A stretch of DNA of 42,486 nt, from positions 1 to 42,486 of the forward strand of contig CAKKSE010000035.1 in the NCBI GenBank assembly GCA_919903025.1. The letters run 5' to 3'. The translations under genes were made by a program, and so were the position numbers. Shown piece by piece: positions 1 to 6,589 of the stretch (position 1 is its first letter; each line of letters starts with the position of its first letter). The stretch comes from Nitrospiria bacterium. Lineage in GTDB: Bacteria > Nitrospirota > RBG-16-64-22. The notes under the pieces were generated by a model. It was not told where the DNA came from. It saw only the letters and a program-made list of their open reading frames with translations, and did no database searches.

Positions 1-654
1 GGACGAGCGGTTGCTGATGAACCGGACCGGGTCGATCGGCTCCCGCGTCGGCCCGGCCGTGACGAGGAACGATTCCCCTTCCAGATCCCCGGTCTTGAGG
101 ATCGCCCGCAGGACGCCTTGAGCAATCCGCTCTGGATCGGCCAGGCGTCCGACGCCCGTCTCCCCGCAGGCGAGATCTCCCTCGGCCGGATCGAAGACGG
201 TCACTCCCCTGGCTCGGAGCGTTGCGATGTTCGCCTGGGTGGCGGGATGCCTGTACATTTCGACGTTCATCGCCGGCGCGACGAAGACCGGCGTCGTTGT
301 GGCGAGCGCGATCTCGCTCAGGAGGTTGTCGGCGAGACCGAGGGCCATCTTGGCGATCGTGTGGGCCGTGGCCGGGGCGATCAGAAGGGCCGCCGCCTCG
401 CGGGCGACAGCGATGTGGGAGATTTCCGGCCCCGAGGCCGATCGCTCGGTGAGCACCGGTGAGCCGGTCAACGCCTCGAAGGTGAGGGGCGTGACGAACC
501 TCTCGGCGGCCGGCGTCATGACCACGCGGACCCGGACGCCTCCCCGGATGAGGGCGCGGGCGATCTCGGCCGCCTTGTAGGCGGCGATGCTTCCCGTAAC
601 GCCCAGGAGGACCATGGACGGACGATCGTCCGCCCGATGGGCGCTATTCCTCAT
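1..654 (-). CDS. coaBC: CoaBC bifunctional phosphopantothenoylcysteine decarboxylase/synthetase (partial, 3' end off window)
   Basis: Catalyses two coenzyme A steps: CTP-dependent ligation of cysteine to 4'-phosphopantothenate, then FMN-dependent decarboxylation. The visible 218 codons cover the whole CoaC decarboxylase half: the N-terminal LLGVTGSIAAYKAAE nucleotide-binding start, the PAMNVEMY motif and the active-site cysteine in DLACGETGVG. The first residues of the CoaB half (LVTAGPTREPIDPVRF) are also present before the window edge cuts the gene, so the rest of CoaB cannot be assessed. The chosen ATG lies 4 bp after the rpoZ stop; a second in-frame ATG at 615 starts directly at MVLLGVTG and is an equally good candidate. 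It is the last visible gene of yicC-gmk-rpoZ-coaBC, an order common in many bacteria. Family assignment is firm; only the start is open. Confidence 0.95.
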   Translation of the reverse strand, partial: MRNSAHRADDRPSMVLLGVTGSIAAYKAAEIARALIRGGVRVRVVMTPAAERFVTPLTFEALTGSPVLTERSASGPEISHIAVAREAAALLIAPATAHTIAKMALGLADNLLSEIALATTTPVFVAPAMNVEMYRHPATQANIATLRARGVTVFDPAEGDLACGETGVGRLADPERIAQGVLRAILKTGDLEGESFLVTAGPTREPIDPVRFISNRSS

Positions 655-658
655 CGGA

Positions 659-1063
659 TTAGGCGCCGCTCTCCGGGGCGGCTTCCGCCGTGGCCTCTTC
701 GCCTTTCTGGGGTCCGCTGATCTCGATCATGCCCGCGGCCGCGGCCTGCCGGTCGTGGATGTAGATCTTGAGGTCCTTCTCCAGCTCCGCGAGGTCCGAC
801 TCGCCTTCCGCCGCCGCCGCCAGCGCTCGCCGCTTGCGGGATTCGTCGATCGCGTGTCTCGCCTTCTCGCCGACAAGGCAGCTCAGCTTCCCCTGGGAAG
901 CCTCATCGAGGGCGATCGTCGAAAGTTTGCGGCTTCGGGGCGGGACGAGGGGCGTCTGGCCGTCGGCCAGGTCGCGCACCCGGTGCGAGGCCAGGATGAC
1001 CAGCCGAAACCGCGTGTCGATCTCCTGATTGTCGTTCATGATCGGAAGAGAAATAAGATCCAC
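659..1063 (-). CDS. rpoZ: DNA-directed RNA polymerase omega subunit
   Basis: The omega subunit binds beta-prime and helps assemble RNA polymerase. This 134-residue protein carries the family core: a DTRFRLVILASHRVRDLADG segment, then PLVPPRSRKLSTIALDEA, which corresponds to the conserved helix region. A charged Ala/Glu-rich tail of about 50 residues follows. The GTG at 1063 is preferred over the ATG at 1039 because AGGAGG lies 7 nt upstream of the GTG, whereas the ATG has no recognisable ribosome-binding site. It lies 11 bp after gmk and 4 bp before coaBC in one operon. It is slightly longer than many omega proteins because of the acidic tail. Confidence 0.9.
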   Translation of the reverse strand: MDLISLPIMNDNQEIDTRFRLVILASHRVRDLADGQTPLVPPRSRKLSTIALDEASQGKLSCLVGEKARHAIDESRKRRALAAAAEGESDLAELEKDLKIYIHDRQAAAAGMIEISGPQKGEEATAEAAPESGA

Positions 1064-1074
1064 CTGATTGCCTC

Positions 1075-1704
1075 CTACTTGAGCAGGTTCTTGATCCGTC
1101 GCTCGGCGTCTCCGGGCAGGAGCCTGCAGCGTTCAGCCCGGATGATCGATTTCAGGGCGTCGAGCGCGCCGTCAAACTCGGTATTGATAATAACATATTC
1201 GTAATTTGGAAGGTCCCGGATTTCGTCGATCGCCCGGGCCAGCCGGCGCTCTATTTCCTCCTCTGGTTCGGAGTTTCGTTTGCGGAGCCTGGCCTCCAAC
1301 ACCGCGAGCGACGGCGCAAGGACGAAGATGTGCACGGCGGGAACGCCGGCCTTCCGAACCTGCGAGGCCCCCTGCGTGTCGATGTCCAGGATCACGTCCG
1401 TTCCGGCGGAGAGGTCGGATTCCACGTCCTCCCGGCTCGTGCCGTACAGATTTCCGTGGACTTCCGCCCACTCGAGGAACGCCTCCCGGCGGACGCGGGC
1501 ATCGAATTCGTCCCTGCCGATGAACCTGTAGTCGCGGCCGTCCGTTTCCCCGGGCCGGGGGCGGCGCGTCGTGTAAGAAACGGAATGCTTCAGGCCGGCG
1601 AGGCCGCCGCTCACGGCTTGGCACAGCGACGTCTTGCCAGCTCCGGACGGGGCGGAGACGACGAACAGCCTCCCCCGCCGCCGCTCTTGTGACACCTCGC
1701 TCAT
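1075..1704 (-). CDS. gmk: Guanylate kinase
   Basis: Phosphorylates GMP to GDP with ATP in purine nucleotide metabolism. The 209-residue sequence is the usual length for the family. A Walker A P-loop (SAPSGAGKTSLC) lies near residue 17, followed by the GMP-binding stretch SVSYTTRRPRPGETDGRDY and the lid-region segment FLEWAEVHGNLYGTS. The DIDTQGASQVRK motif is present. The ATG at 1704 lies 4 bp downstream of the yicC stop, so the two are probably translated from one message. No remA/DUF370 gene separates yicC and gmk, as it does in Firmicutes. Confidence 0.97.
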   Translation of the reverse strand: MSEVSQERRRGRLFVVSAPSGAGKTSLCQAVSGGLAGLKHSVSYTTRRPRPGETDGRDYRFIGRDEFDARVRREAFLEWAEVHGNLYGTSREDVESDLSAGTDVILDIDTQGASQVRKAGVPAVHIFVLAPSLAVLEARLRKRNSEPEEEIERRLARAIDEIRDLPNYEYVIINTEFDGALDALKSIIRAERCRLLPGDAERRIKNLLK

Positions 1705-1708
1705 TCGC

Positions 1709-2584
1709 TCACTCGATATTCTGGATCTGTTCGCGGATTTTCTCGACTTCCTGCTTGGCCGTGAGCACCGACCGCGTGATTTCGATGTCCCCGGCCTTGG
1801 ACCCGATCGTGTTGATTTCCCGGTTCATCTCCTGGAGAAGGAAATCGAACGCCTTTCCGACGCCCTCGGATCGGCGGCCGATCTCGGACGCCTGTTTGAG
1901 GTGGCTCGCGAGGCGGGTCACCTCCTCCGTAATGTCCGACCTCTCCGCGAGAATCGCCACTTCCTGGGCGAGCCGCGCGGGATCGACCGGCTGTCGCGCG
2001 AGATCGGCCACCCGCTTCTCGAGCCGCCCCTGGGCCGCCTTGGGGACCAGGGGCGCCCGCTCGCGGATCCGCTCGGCCAGACCGCCCAGCTCCTGAAGGC
2101 GGGCGGAGACATCCGCCGCCAGGCTCTCCCCTTCCCTTTTCCGCGTCTTCGCGTGGGACGAAAGGGCCTTCGTGACGATGGGTTTGACCTCGGTCCACGC
2201 GGCCTCCGGAGAGATGTCTTCCGCGGGGACGACGAAGAGATCGGGACAACGGAGAAGGTCCGACAACGTGACGGTCCCGGGGAGGCGAAGAGCGCGGGCC
2301 GTCTTGCGGAGCTCGCCGAGGTGGCGCTTCGCGGCGGCCAGATCGAGCGTGGCCAGCGGCCGGGCGCGGACGCCTTCGGACCGGTTGATCGAGACTTCGA
2401 CGCGGCCGCGGCGGATCGTTCGGCCGATCTCTTCGCGCAGGAAGGCCTCGATCGACGACCAACCGGCCGGGAGACGCGCCAGGATGTCCAGGAACCGATG
2501 GTTGACGGACTTGATTTCGACGGAGACGCGGCCGAACGAAGTGTTCCCGCTCGCCCGGCCGAAGCCGGTCATGCTGAGGATCAC
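1709..2584 (-). CDS. yicC: YicC family endoribonuclease
   Basis: YicC proteins are endoribonucleases known in E. coli to take part in small-RNA turnover. The 291-residue protein has the family hallmark MTGFGRA at its N-terminus, followed by VEIKSVNHRFLDI. At the C-terminus it has the conserved block around NREINTIGSKAGDIEITR and VLTAKQEVEKIREQIQN. The start is a GTG at 2584 with GAGGAGG just upstream. It is the first gene of the yicC-gmk-rpoZ-coaBC operon and is preceded by a good sigma-70-type promoter at 2608-2636. Length and ends match the family. Confidence 0.93.
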   Translation of the reverse strand: MILSMTGFGRASGNTSFGRVSVEIKSVNHRFLDILARLPAGWSSIEAFLREEIGRTIRRGRVEVSINRSEGVRARPLATLDLAAAKRHLGELRKTARALRLPGTVTLSDLLRCPDLFVVPAEDISPEAAWTEVKPIVTKALSSHAKTRKREGESLAADVSARLQELGGLAERIRERAPLVPKAAQGRLEKRVADLARQPVDPARLAQEVAILAERSDITEEVTRLASHLKQASEIGRRSEGVGKAFDFLLQEMNREINTIGSKAGDIEITRSVLTAKQEVEKIREQIQNIE

Positions 2585-2607
2585 GGTCCCTCCTCGATAG
2601 ATCGGGA

Positions 2608-2636
2608 ATTTTAGCGGCCGCCTGATGCCGCGTCAA
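2608..2636 (-). promoter_or_regulatory. Probable sigma-70 promoter of the yicC-gmk-rpoZ-coaBC operon
   Basis: Read on the minus strand there is TTGACG (2636-2631), a 17-bp spacer and TAAAAT (2613-2608), 24 nt before the yicC GTG. The hexamers are 5/6 matches to the consensus with ideal spacing. The call rests on sequence match only. Confidence 0.65.
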
Positions 2637-2657
2637 ACAAAATCCAGCGCTCGTTGT

Positions 2658-2671
2658 CCTTGACGTCAAGG
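2658..2671. promoter_or_regulatory. Perfect 14-bp palindrome in the yicC/lipM divergent region
   Basis: CCTTGACGTCAAGG is a perfect inverted repeat. It lies 26 bp upstream of the lipM-like ATG and about 22 bp upstream of the yicC -35 box, and it contains a TTGACG hexamer in each orientation. It could be an operator or simply part of the lipM promoter. No regulator is assigned. Confidence 0.35.
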
Positions 2672-2696
2672 GCGGGCTTCGACCAGGATAGCATCC

Positions 2697-3398
2697 ATGC
2701 CGCGCGAGCGCTGGAGACTCATCATCGAGCGAATTCCCGAGCCGGGGCCGGTCCAGATGGCCCGGGACGAGGCCCACGCCCGGCTGGCCTCCGCCTCACC
2801 GCCCACGCTCCGCCTCTATCGCTGGAGCGAGCCGACCGTCTCGATCGGGCGGTTCCAGCAGTGGCGCATCGTTGCCTCCGCGCCGGAATTCTCGGGTTTT
2901 CCGCTCGTCCGGCGCCCCTCGGGAGGCCGCGCTCTCGTTCACGGGGAGGACCTGAGCTTTGCCGTAACGGTTCCGCGGTCGCACTCTCTGGCCGGCCTCT
3001 CGGTTGCGGAGAGCTGCCGGGTCCTTGCGGCCGGTCTCGTTCGGGGTCTGCGGGCGCTCCGCCTCGACGTGGAGGCCGTGCGGCGGCCGGAACGCGCGCG
3101 TTCGCATTCCCTCTCGTGCCGCGAGGCGTTCTCTCCTTACGAGATCTCGTGCAATTCGGAGAAGGTCGTTGGAAGCGCCCAATGGCGGCCGGAAGCGGGC
3201 TTCCTCCAGCACGGCTCAGTCTTTCCCTCGGTGGTCGCGGGCGGATGGGAGGGGGTTGCGCGGGTGATCGTGTCCGGACTGGAGGAAGAGATGGGGATCG
3301 GGTTCGAAACGGGCGAAGCGACGGAGGACGAAGCAGTCCTGGCAGAAAGGCTCGCCAGCGAGAAGTACGGCGCCGGGGGGTGGAACGAAGAGCGGTAG
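2697..3398 (+). CDS. LipM/LplA-family octanoyltransferase or lipoate-protein ligase
   Basis: Belongs to the biotin/lipoate A/B protein ligase fold that attaches octanoyl or lipoyl groups to lipoyl domains of 2-oxoacid dehydrogenases or GcvH. The 233 residues include RWSEPTVSIGRFQ, the acyl-adenylate/acyl-binding block RRPSGGRALVHGEDLSFAV, and SEKVVGSAQWR followed by LQHGSV. A cysteine in the LSCREAF stretch aligns with the catalytic cysteine of LipM octanoyltransferases, which use a thioester intermediate. That favours LipM over a true LplA, but the small C-terminal domain cannot be judged. The gene is divergent from yicC. Its last about 55 bases recur almost exactly at 4290-4350 (see the repeat entries). 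No lipA or lipB is visible in the window. Confidence 0.85.
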   Translation: MPRERWRLIIERIPEPGPVQMARDEAHARLASASPPTLRLYRWSEPTVSIGRFQQWRIVASAPEFSGFPLVRRPSGGRALVHGEDLSFAVTVPRSHSLAGLSVAESCRVLAAGLVRGLRALRLDVEAVRRPERARSHSLSCREAFSPYEISCNSEKVVGSAQWRPEAGFLQHGSVFPSVVAGGWEGVARVIVSGLEEEMGIGFETGEATEDEAVLAERLASEKYGAGGWNEER

Positions 3399-3400
3399 GA
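3341..3400. repeat. Direct repeat copy 1: 3' end of the lipM-like gene
   Basis: This 60-bp stretch covers the last coding bases of the lipM-like gene and its stop codon. It recurs at 4290-4350 with three substitutions and one single-base insertion. The longest exact block is CCAGCGAGAAGTACGGCGCC, then one mismatch, then GGGGGTGGAACGAAGAGCGG followed by TAGGA. The vapBC pair lies between the two copies. The intact gene end belongs to this copy; the other copy is not attached to a reading frame. Confidence 0.85.
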
Positions 3401-3444
3401 TCCCCGGCAGAGGGAGTCAGAAGGAGATACGGTCGGCCTGATGC

Positions 3445-3867
3445 CTATTTTGCGGTCCATTCGGCCAAGTCCACGATATGACCGAGGCGTTTCGCCCTGG
3501 AGAAGTACCGCTGATCGGCGGTCACGAGGAGACCGTCGTGCTCCAGCGCAACGGCGTGATAGAGGGTGTCGAAGAGATGCTCGCCGAGATTCGAAGCCAG
3601 GGCTGCGGCGGTCTTGTAGATCGCCGGCTCGTCCGCTTCGTCGAACTCCAACGCGTGCAGGAGATCAACCGCCCGCGGGGCAATGTGAGGAGAAAGGCGT
3701 GCAATGACGGCGACGACTTCGGCGAGCCAGTGGGCCGGTTGCAACGGCTCCACCTCACCGTTCCGGATCCCCTCTAGGAGGCGGAGTGCCCGGTCGACAT
3801 GCGGCTCCTTCTCCGGTTCTGGGAAGAACCATTTGACAACGACACTTGCATCCACGGCAGCGATCAC
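3445..3867 (-). CDS. vapC: PIN-domain ribonuclease toxin (VapC family)
   Basis: PIN-domain proteins are Mg-dependent RNases, and VapC toxins usually cut initiator tRNA or rRNA. The 140-residue protein starts with the acidic motif AAVDASVVVKWFF (first catalytic Asp). An internal LAEVVAVIARL supplies the conserved Glu. LFDTLYHAVALEHDGLLVTAD contains the two later Asp residues (FDTLYHA and TAD). All four PIN acidic positions are therefore seen. Its ATG overlaps the antitoxin stop (ATGA), typical of vapBC. The pair lies between the lipM-like gene and a duplicate of that gene's end, which suggests acquisition as a unit. Confidence 0.9.
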   Translation of the reverse strand: MIAAVDASVVVKWFFPEPEKEPHVDRALRLLEGIRNGEVEPLQPAHWLAEVVAVIARLSPHIAPRAVDLLHALEFDEADEPAIYKTAAALASNLGEHLFDTLYHAVALEHDGLLVTADQRYFSRAKRLGHIVDLAEWTAK

Positions 3868-4097
3868 GGACGCCCCTTTACCCGGACCTGCCGAACGCGC
3901 CCTTCCGAAACCGGGCGCTGAGTGCGGCGAATTGCGAGCACCGCGGCGATCGCAGCCACACGCCGGCGTCGGCGCTCGCGCTCCCCGACGGCCTCTTTCA
4001 TGAGCCGCGAGAGAACGGCGCTCTTGTTCTCACCGGCGAACGCCTTGTTGAAAGCCTCCTTGATCTTGTCCGGAACGCTGAAGTTGACGGTCGCCAT
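3864..4097 (-). CDS. vapB: Antitoxin of the VapC toxin (ribbon-helix-helix type, probable)
   Basis: A 77-residue basic protein that begins ATVNFSVPDKIKEAFNKAF, the beta-strand plus helix pattern of ribbon-helix-helix repressors, followed by a second helix and the RERRRRRVAAIAAVL region. TA antitoxins of this kind bind their promoter through the N-terminus and the toxin through the C-terminus. It precedes vapC with a 4-bp overlap. A good ribosome-binding site (GAGGAGGG) precedes the ATG. The RHH call rests on the N-terminal pattern and the context, not on a strong signature. Confidence 0.8.
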   Translation of the reverse strand: MATVNFSVPDKIKEAFNKAFAGENKSAVLSRLMKEAVGERERRRRRVAAIAAVLAIRRTQRPVSEGRVRQVRVKGRP

Positions 4098-4131
4098 CGC
4101 ACCCTCCTCATTGGTGATCTTTTCAATAACA

Positions 4132-4161
4132 AGAATACACCACGCCCCCCTGCCTTGTCAT
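4132..4161 (-). promoter_or_regulatory. Possible vapBC promoter
   Basis: On the minus strand ATGACA (4161-4156) and TATTCT (4137-4132) are separated by 18 bp and lie 35 nt upstream of vapB. The match is moderate. The rest of 4162-4289 holds no gene or clear signal that I can recognise. Confidence 0.35.
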
Positions 4162-4289
4162 CTCTCCATCGGCCCGCCAGCGTTGGCAGGAGTGAGGGAC
4201 GGGAGGGGAGCCGGCCGGGTTCATACGCGCGCTAATGCCCGTTGGGTCTCCGTCCTGAGGCAATATCGCGGTACGAGCTAGTGTGCGAC

Positions 4290-4350
4290 GGCCGAAAGGG
4301 CTCTCCAGCGAGAAGTACGGCGCCAGGGGGTGGAACGAAGAGCGGTAGGA
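4290..4350. repeat. Direct repeat copy 2: orphan copy of the lipM gene end
   Basis: Near-identical to 3341-3400 and in the same orientation, 950 bp downstream, but not part of an open gene. It differs by an extra G and three substitutions. With copy 1 it brackets the vapBC module. Similarity stops sharply after TAGGA on the right and near GGCCGAAAGG on the left. Between this copy and the higBA promoter (4351-4470) I see nothing. Confidence 0.85.
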
Positions 4351-4470
4351 GCGGTTCCCTCCAATACGCCCGCCCTCCCCGCCCCGCAACTTGAACCAAC
4401 GCCCCCCTTGGAATCCCCGTACCCGATATTGTCCACTTAGCCAACACCCCCCGCCGTGCCCCAAAAATCC

Positions 4471-4499
4471 TTGCATCATATATCGTCATGCGATATATT
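4471..4499 (+). promoter_or_regulatory. higBA promoter with embedded operator palindrome
   Basis: TTGCAT (4471-4476), a 17-bp spacer and TATATT (4494-4499) form a good sigma-70 promoter. An 8+8 inverted repeat, ATATATCG (4478-4485) and CGATATAT (4491-4498) with a 5-bp centre, fills the spacer and overlaps the -10 box. This is where a HigA-type repressor would act. The expected transcription start lies at about 4506-4507, on the higB GTG, which suggests a leaderless message. Confidence 0.65.
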
Positions 4500-4506
4500 C
4501 ACGGCC

Positions 4507-4797
4507 GTGATCCGGATCTTCGCGGACAGGACGACCGCCGACATTTACGATGGGACCAACAGCCGGGCGGCTCGCAGAGTTCCGAAGGAGCTTCATGAAA
4601 AGGCCCGGCGTCTATTGGACCAGATCAATGCGGCTCCAACCGTGGACTTTCTTCGGACCCCGCCGGGCAACCGCCTGGAGAAGCTTCGCGGCAGTCTCGC
4701 CGGCTTCTGGAGCATCCGGATCAACGACCAATGGCGCATCGTCTTTCGCTGGGAGGAAAGGGATGCCGCAAGTGTGCGGATCCTAGACTACCACTGA
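4507..4797 (+). CDS. higB: HigB/RelE-superfamily mRNA interferase toxin
   Basis: HigB toxins cleave mRNA on the ribosome. The 96-residue protein from the GTG at 4507 reads MIRIFADRTTADIYDG, then RVPKELHEKARRLLDQI, FLRTPPGNRLEKLRG and WSIRINDQWRIVFRW. These are the expected blocks of the HigB ('plasmid maintenance killer') family, including the late basic and aromatic residues. An upstream ATG at 4456 gives a longer frame but would lie upstream of the promoter and adds unrelated residues, so I reject it. The toxin precedes the antitoxin, the usual higBA order, with a 2-bp gap. Confidence 0.9.
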   Translation: MIRIFADRTTADIYDGTNSRAARRVPKELHEKARRLLDQINAAPTVDFLRTPPGNRLEKLRGSLAGFWSIRINDQWRIVFRWEERDAASVRILDYH

Positions 4798-4799
4798 GG

Positions 4800-5099
4800 A
4801 TGACAACCATGCTTCCGAGACACCGACCACCCACAAGTCCAGGCCAGATGCTCCTCAAGGAGTTCCTTGAGCCGCTCGGCGTTACCCAGAAGACGTTCGC
4901 TCGCCACCTTAAATGGACTTACGCCCGACTCAACGAGATCGTCAACGGGAAGCGGCGCGTGACGGCCGAGTCCGCCCTCGCGATCGGCGAGGCCCTCGGA
5001 ACGGGACCTGAGTTCTGGCTCAACCTCCAGCGCGACTTCGACCTGTGGCACTCCCTTCGAAGCCATCGAACGGTCCCCCTTCTCAAGAAAGTCGCCTAG
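4800..5099 (+). CDS. higA: HigA family antitoxin (XRE helix-turn-helix)
   Basis: A 99-residue protein typical of HigA. SPGQMLLKEFLEPLGVTQ opens the domain. The XRE helix-turn-helix spans about residues 25-65 (FARHLKWTYARLNEIVNGK, then AESALAIGEALG). The family signature PEFWLNLQRDFDLW follows. It neutralises HigB and represses the operon through its helix-turn-helix, most likely at the ATATATCG/CGATATAT palindrome upstream of higB. The ATG lies 2 bp after the higB stop. Confidence 0.93.
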   Translation: MTTMLPRHRPPTSPGQMLLKEFLEPLGVTQKTFARHLKWTYARLNEIVNGKRRVTAESALAIGEALGTGPEFWLNLQRDFDLWHSLRSHRTVPLLKKVA

Positions 5100-5421
5100 C
5101 ACAGAAATCCTTATCCCCCTCCGTTTGATCTCCGAGACGACGACTAAACGGAACACTGCCGCCGCGACCGGGCAGGCACCGTGAACATCGGCGAGCAGGA
5201 CGAGCCTAGACCAGAAAAATGCATCCGCGATAGACGACGCCCGCTGCGGACGGGCGGAGGGGACGTAGTTGACCAAATGGACAAGTGCCATCTCGTCTCG
5301 TTACTTTGGAACCGGACGGACCGCGTTGCCATCACAGACAACCTTCTCATCCTCTCCCGTTGGCCTCCGTTGCCCGAGCATACCTGAGGGATTGGAAACC
5401 CCTCATTCCCAATCGGTACAT
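5100..5421. other. 322-bp stretch without a recognisable gene
   Basis: Open frames exist on both strands, for example 5181-5387 plus and 5144-5425 minus. None has a ribosome-binding site or residue pattern that I recognise, and they contradict each other. The stretch separates higBA from the convergent HEPN remnant and may hold degenerate sequence from an earlier insertion. Confidence 0.4.
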
Positions 5422-5853
5422 TCACTGCCTCCTCAGTGCGCCTCTCTCGGCAAGCTCCTTGCGAATCGCCCTGCGCGCTCGGGAGGCGATCTCGATGGCC
5501 TCGACCGCCTCCCTCCGGCTCACCCTCTCACTTTCACCGGGATAGCGGGTTGTGATGGCATAAGGCGTGAGCGTCTCGGCATCTTCAAGAGCGGAAAGCC
5601 GACTTGCGGATGCGGCACAAAGCTCCAGAAGGCGGGCGATGTTGTGGGTATACGGGAAGTCCACGCCCTCGAAGACGAGGAAAGCCTTGAGGTATTTCTC
5701 GGCGCACTACTGGGCGTGATAGGCGATCAGTCGATACGGACAGGCGCTCTTGAGGGCAAGCCCGTGCCTTGCCAGCCGCAGATCCTCATCGGCCGCCCTA
5801 GCCCACTCTTTAACCTTTCGAAGCCGCTCTTTTTCTTCTTTCGCGCCTGGCAT
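5422..5853 (-). pseudogene. HEPN-domain protein interrupted by an in-frame amber codon
   Basis: Reading from the ATG at 5853 gives a normal small HEPN protein (143 codons). It has a helical N-terminus (KVKEWARAADEDLRLARHG), then RLIAYHAQ, a TAG at 5707-5709, and CAEKYLKAFLVFEG. After that come FPYTHNIARLLELC and a C-terminus with TTRYPGESE followed by AVEAIEIASRARRAI. HEPN relatives normally read YHAQQCAEK here, so one CAG-to-TAG change explains the stop. HEPN proteins paired with a nucleotidyltransferase act as RNase toxins that the partner AMPylates. The 5' end overlaps the nucleotidyltransferase gene by 44 bp, the standard MNT/HEPN arrangement. A sequencing error or amber suppression are alternatives to true inactivation. 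Confidence 0.85.
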
Positions 5854-6157
5854 AAAGAATTCTTCCCTCCCTCCATGCGGGACGGGCGACGGTGCCGGGG
5901 ATGTTACGGTCGCGCTCGAACTCTTCGGGAGTCAGGACGATGATGTCCCTCGCGAACCCGAGGCCCCTCAGGGAACGATCCATGGCCACCGTGAGCGCGC
6001 GCCGCTTGCCCCGCACCGGGCACACGACGAGAAGATCCACATCGCTCCGCTCATCCGCTGTTCCTCGGGCTTGCGAACCAAACAGAACAATCCGCTGAGG
6101 ATCAAATCCATCCACCAGCCGCCGCGTAGCCCGCGTAAGTGTTCGCTTGCTAATCAT
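5810..6157 (-). CDS. MNT-type nucleotidyltransferase (antitoxin partner of HEPN)
   Basis: A 115-residue minimal nucleotidyltransferase. The core motif FGSQARGTADERSDVDLLVV (about residues 25-45) contains the GSxxRG loop and the two metal-binding aspartates. A third acidic position probably lies in the RDIIVLTPEEF strand. In characterised MNT/HEPN pairs the enzyme adds AMP to the HEPN toxin. The downstream HEPN gene overlaps it but carries an amber codon, so the antitoxin may now lack an active partner. Confidence 0.88.
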   Translation of the reverse strand: MISKRTLTRATRRLVDGFDPQRIVLFGSQARGTADERSDVDLLVVCPVRGKRRALTVAMDRSLRGLGFARDIIVLTPEEFERDRNIPGTVARPAWREGRILYARRERRKRAASKG

Positions 6158-6240
6158 TCGGCATCCCCATTCAGTCCCGGCCCCTTACCTTACAGCCTGC
6201 AGCGCATATCCGCAACCATTCCAGCTGACGCCCGGGGGGA

Positions 6241-6275
6241 ACGGCCGGCGGGGGGACCCGGCCGTTTTTGTTTTG
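6241..6275 (+). terminator. Orphan intrinsic terminator on the plus strand
   Basis: ACGGCCGG (6241-6248) pairs perfectly with CCGGCCGT (6258-6265) and is followed by TTTTGTTTTG. This is a convincing Rho-independent terminator for plus-strand transcription. The nearest upstream plus-strand gene is higA, over 1.1 kb away, with two minus-strand genes between. It may serve a transcript I cannot identify or be left from a lost gene. Confidence 0.65.
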
Positions 6276-6312
6276 TCAAGGCATGGTCCTCCTGAACGCT
6301 GGGGGAGACGAA

Positions 6313-6413
6313 TGGGACATCGTGGGACATCGGGGACGTTGACGCTTTCGGTGGGACATCGGGTGGGGTGGGACATCGGGGATGGGACATCGGGGACGTT
6401 GACGCTTTCGGTG
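6313..6413. repeat. Intergenic direct repeats built on GGGACATCG
   Basis: A 30-bp unit (GGGACATCGGGGACGTTGAC plus GCTTTCGGTG) occurs at 6324-6353 and 6384-6413, exactly 60 bp apart. GGGACATCG also occurs alone at about 6314, 6353 and 6371, giving five copies in 100 bp. No reading frame or cas gene is associated. Similar short repeats occur as remnants of small mobile elements, but no transposase is visible here. The rest of 6158-6589 has no gene. Confidence 0.75.
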
Positions 6414-6589
6414 CGTTGTGCTTCCCGCCCTTTTTTCGGGTGGAGGATCGCCGTCCAACCGCCTCTGTCACCTGTCACCCGCGAGTCCGGCCTTTCTCCA
6501 GGAGGTTCAAGAACCCAGCCTTGAGACGCCTCCGTCCACGAAACCGGGGCGGCTCCAATGATGGCCCAGGAGTCTTGCGCTCCGCACTC

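Noticed and set aside
4456-4506. An upstream ATG as the higB start
   Set aside because: It lies upstream of the promoter hexamers and adds residues absent from HigB proteins; the GTG at 4507 fits the family.
5144-5425. A possible small gene on the minus strand between higA and the HEPN remnant
   Set aside because: No ribosome-binding site, irregular composition and competing frames; I found no residue pattern supporting a protein.
6313-6413. A CRISPR array (30-bp repeat, 30-bp spacing)
   Set aside because: Only two full units, the spacer itself contains pieces of the repeat, and there are no cas genes or leader.
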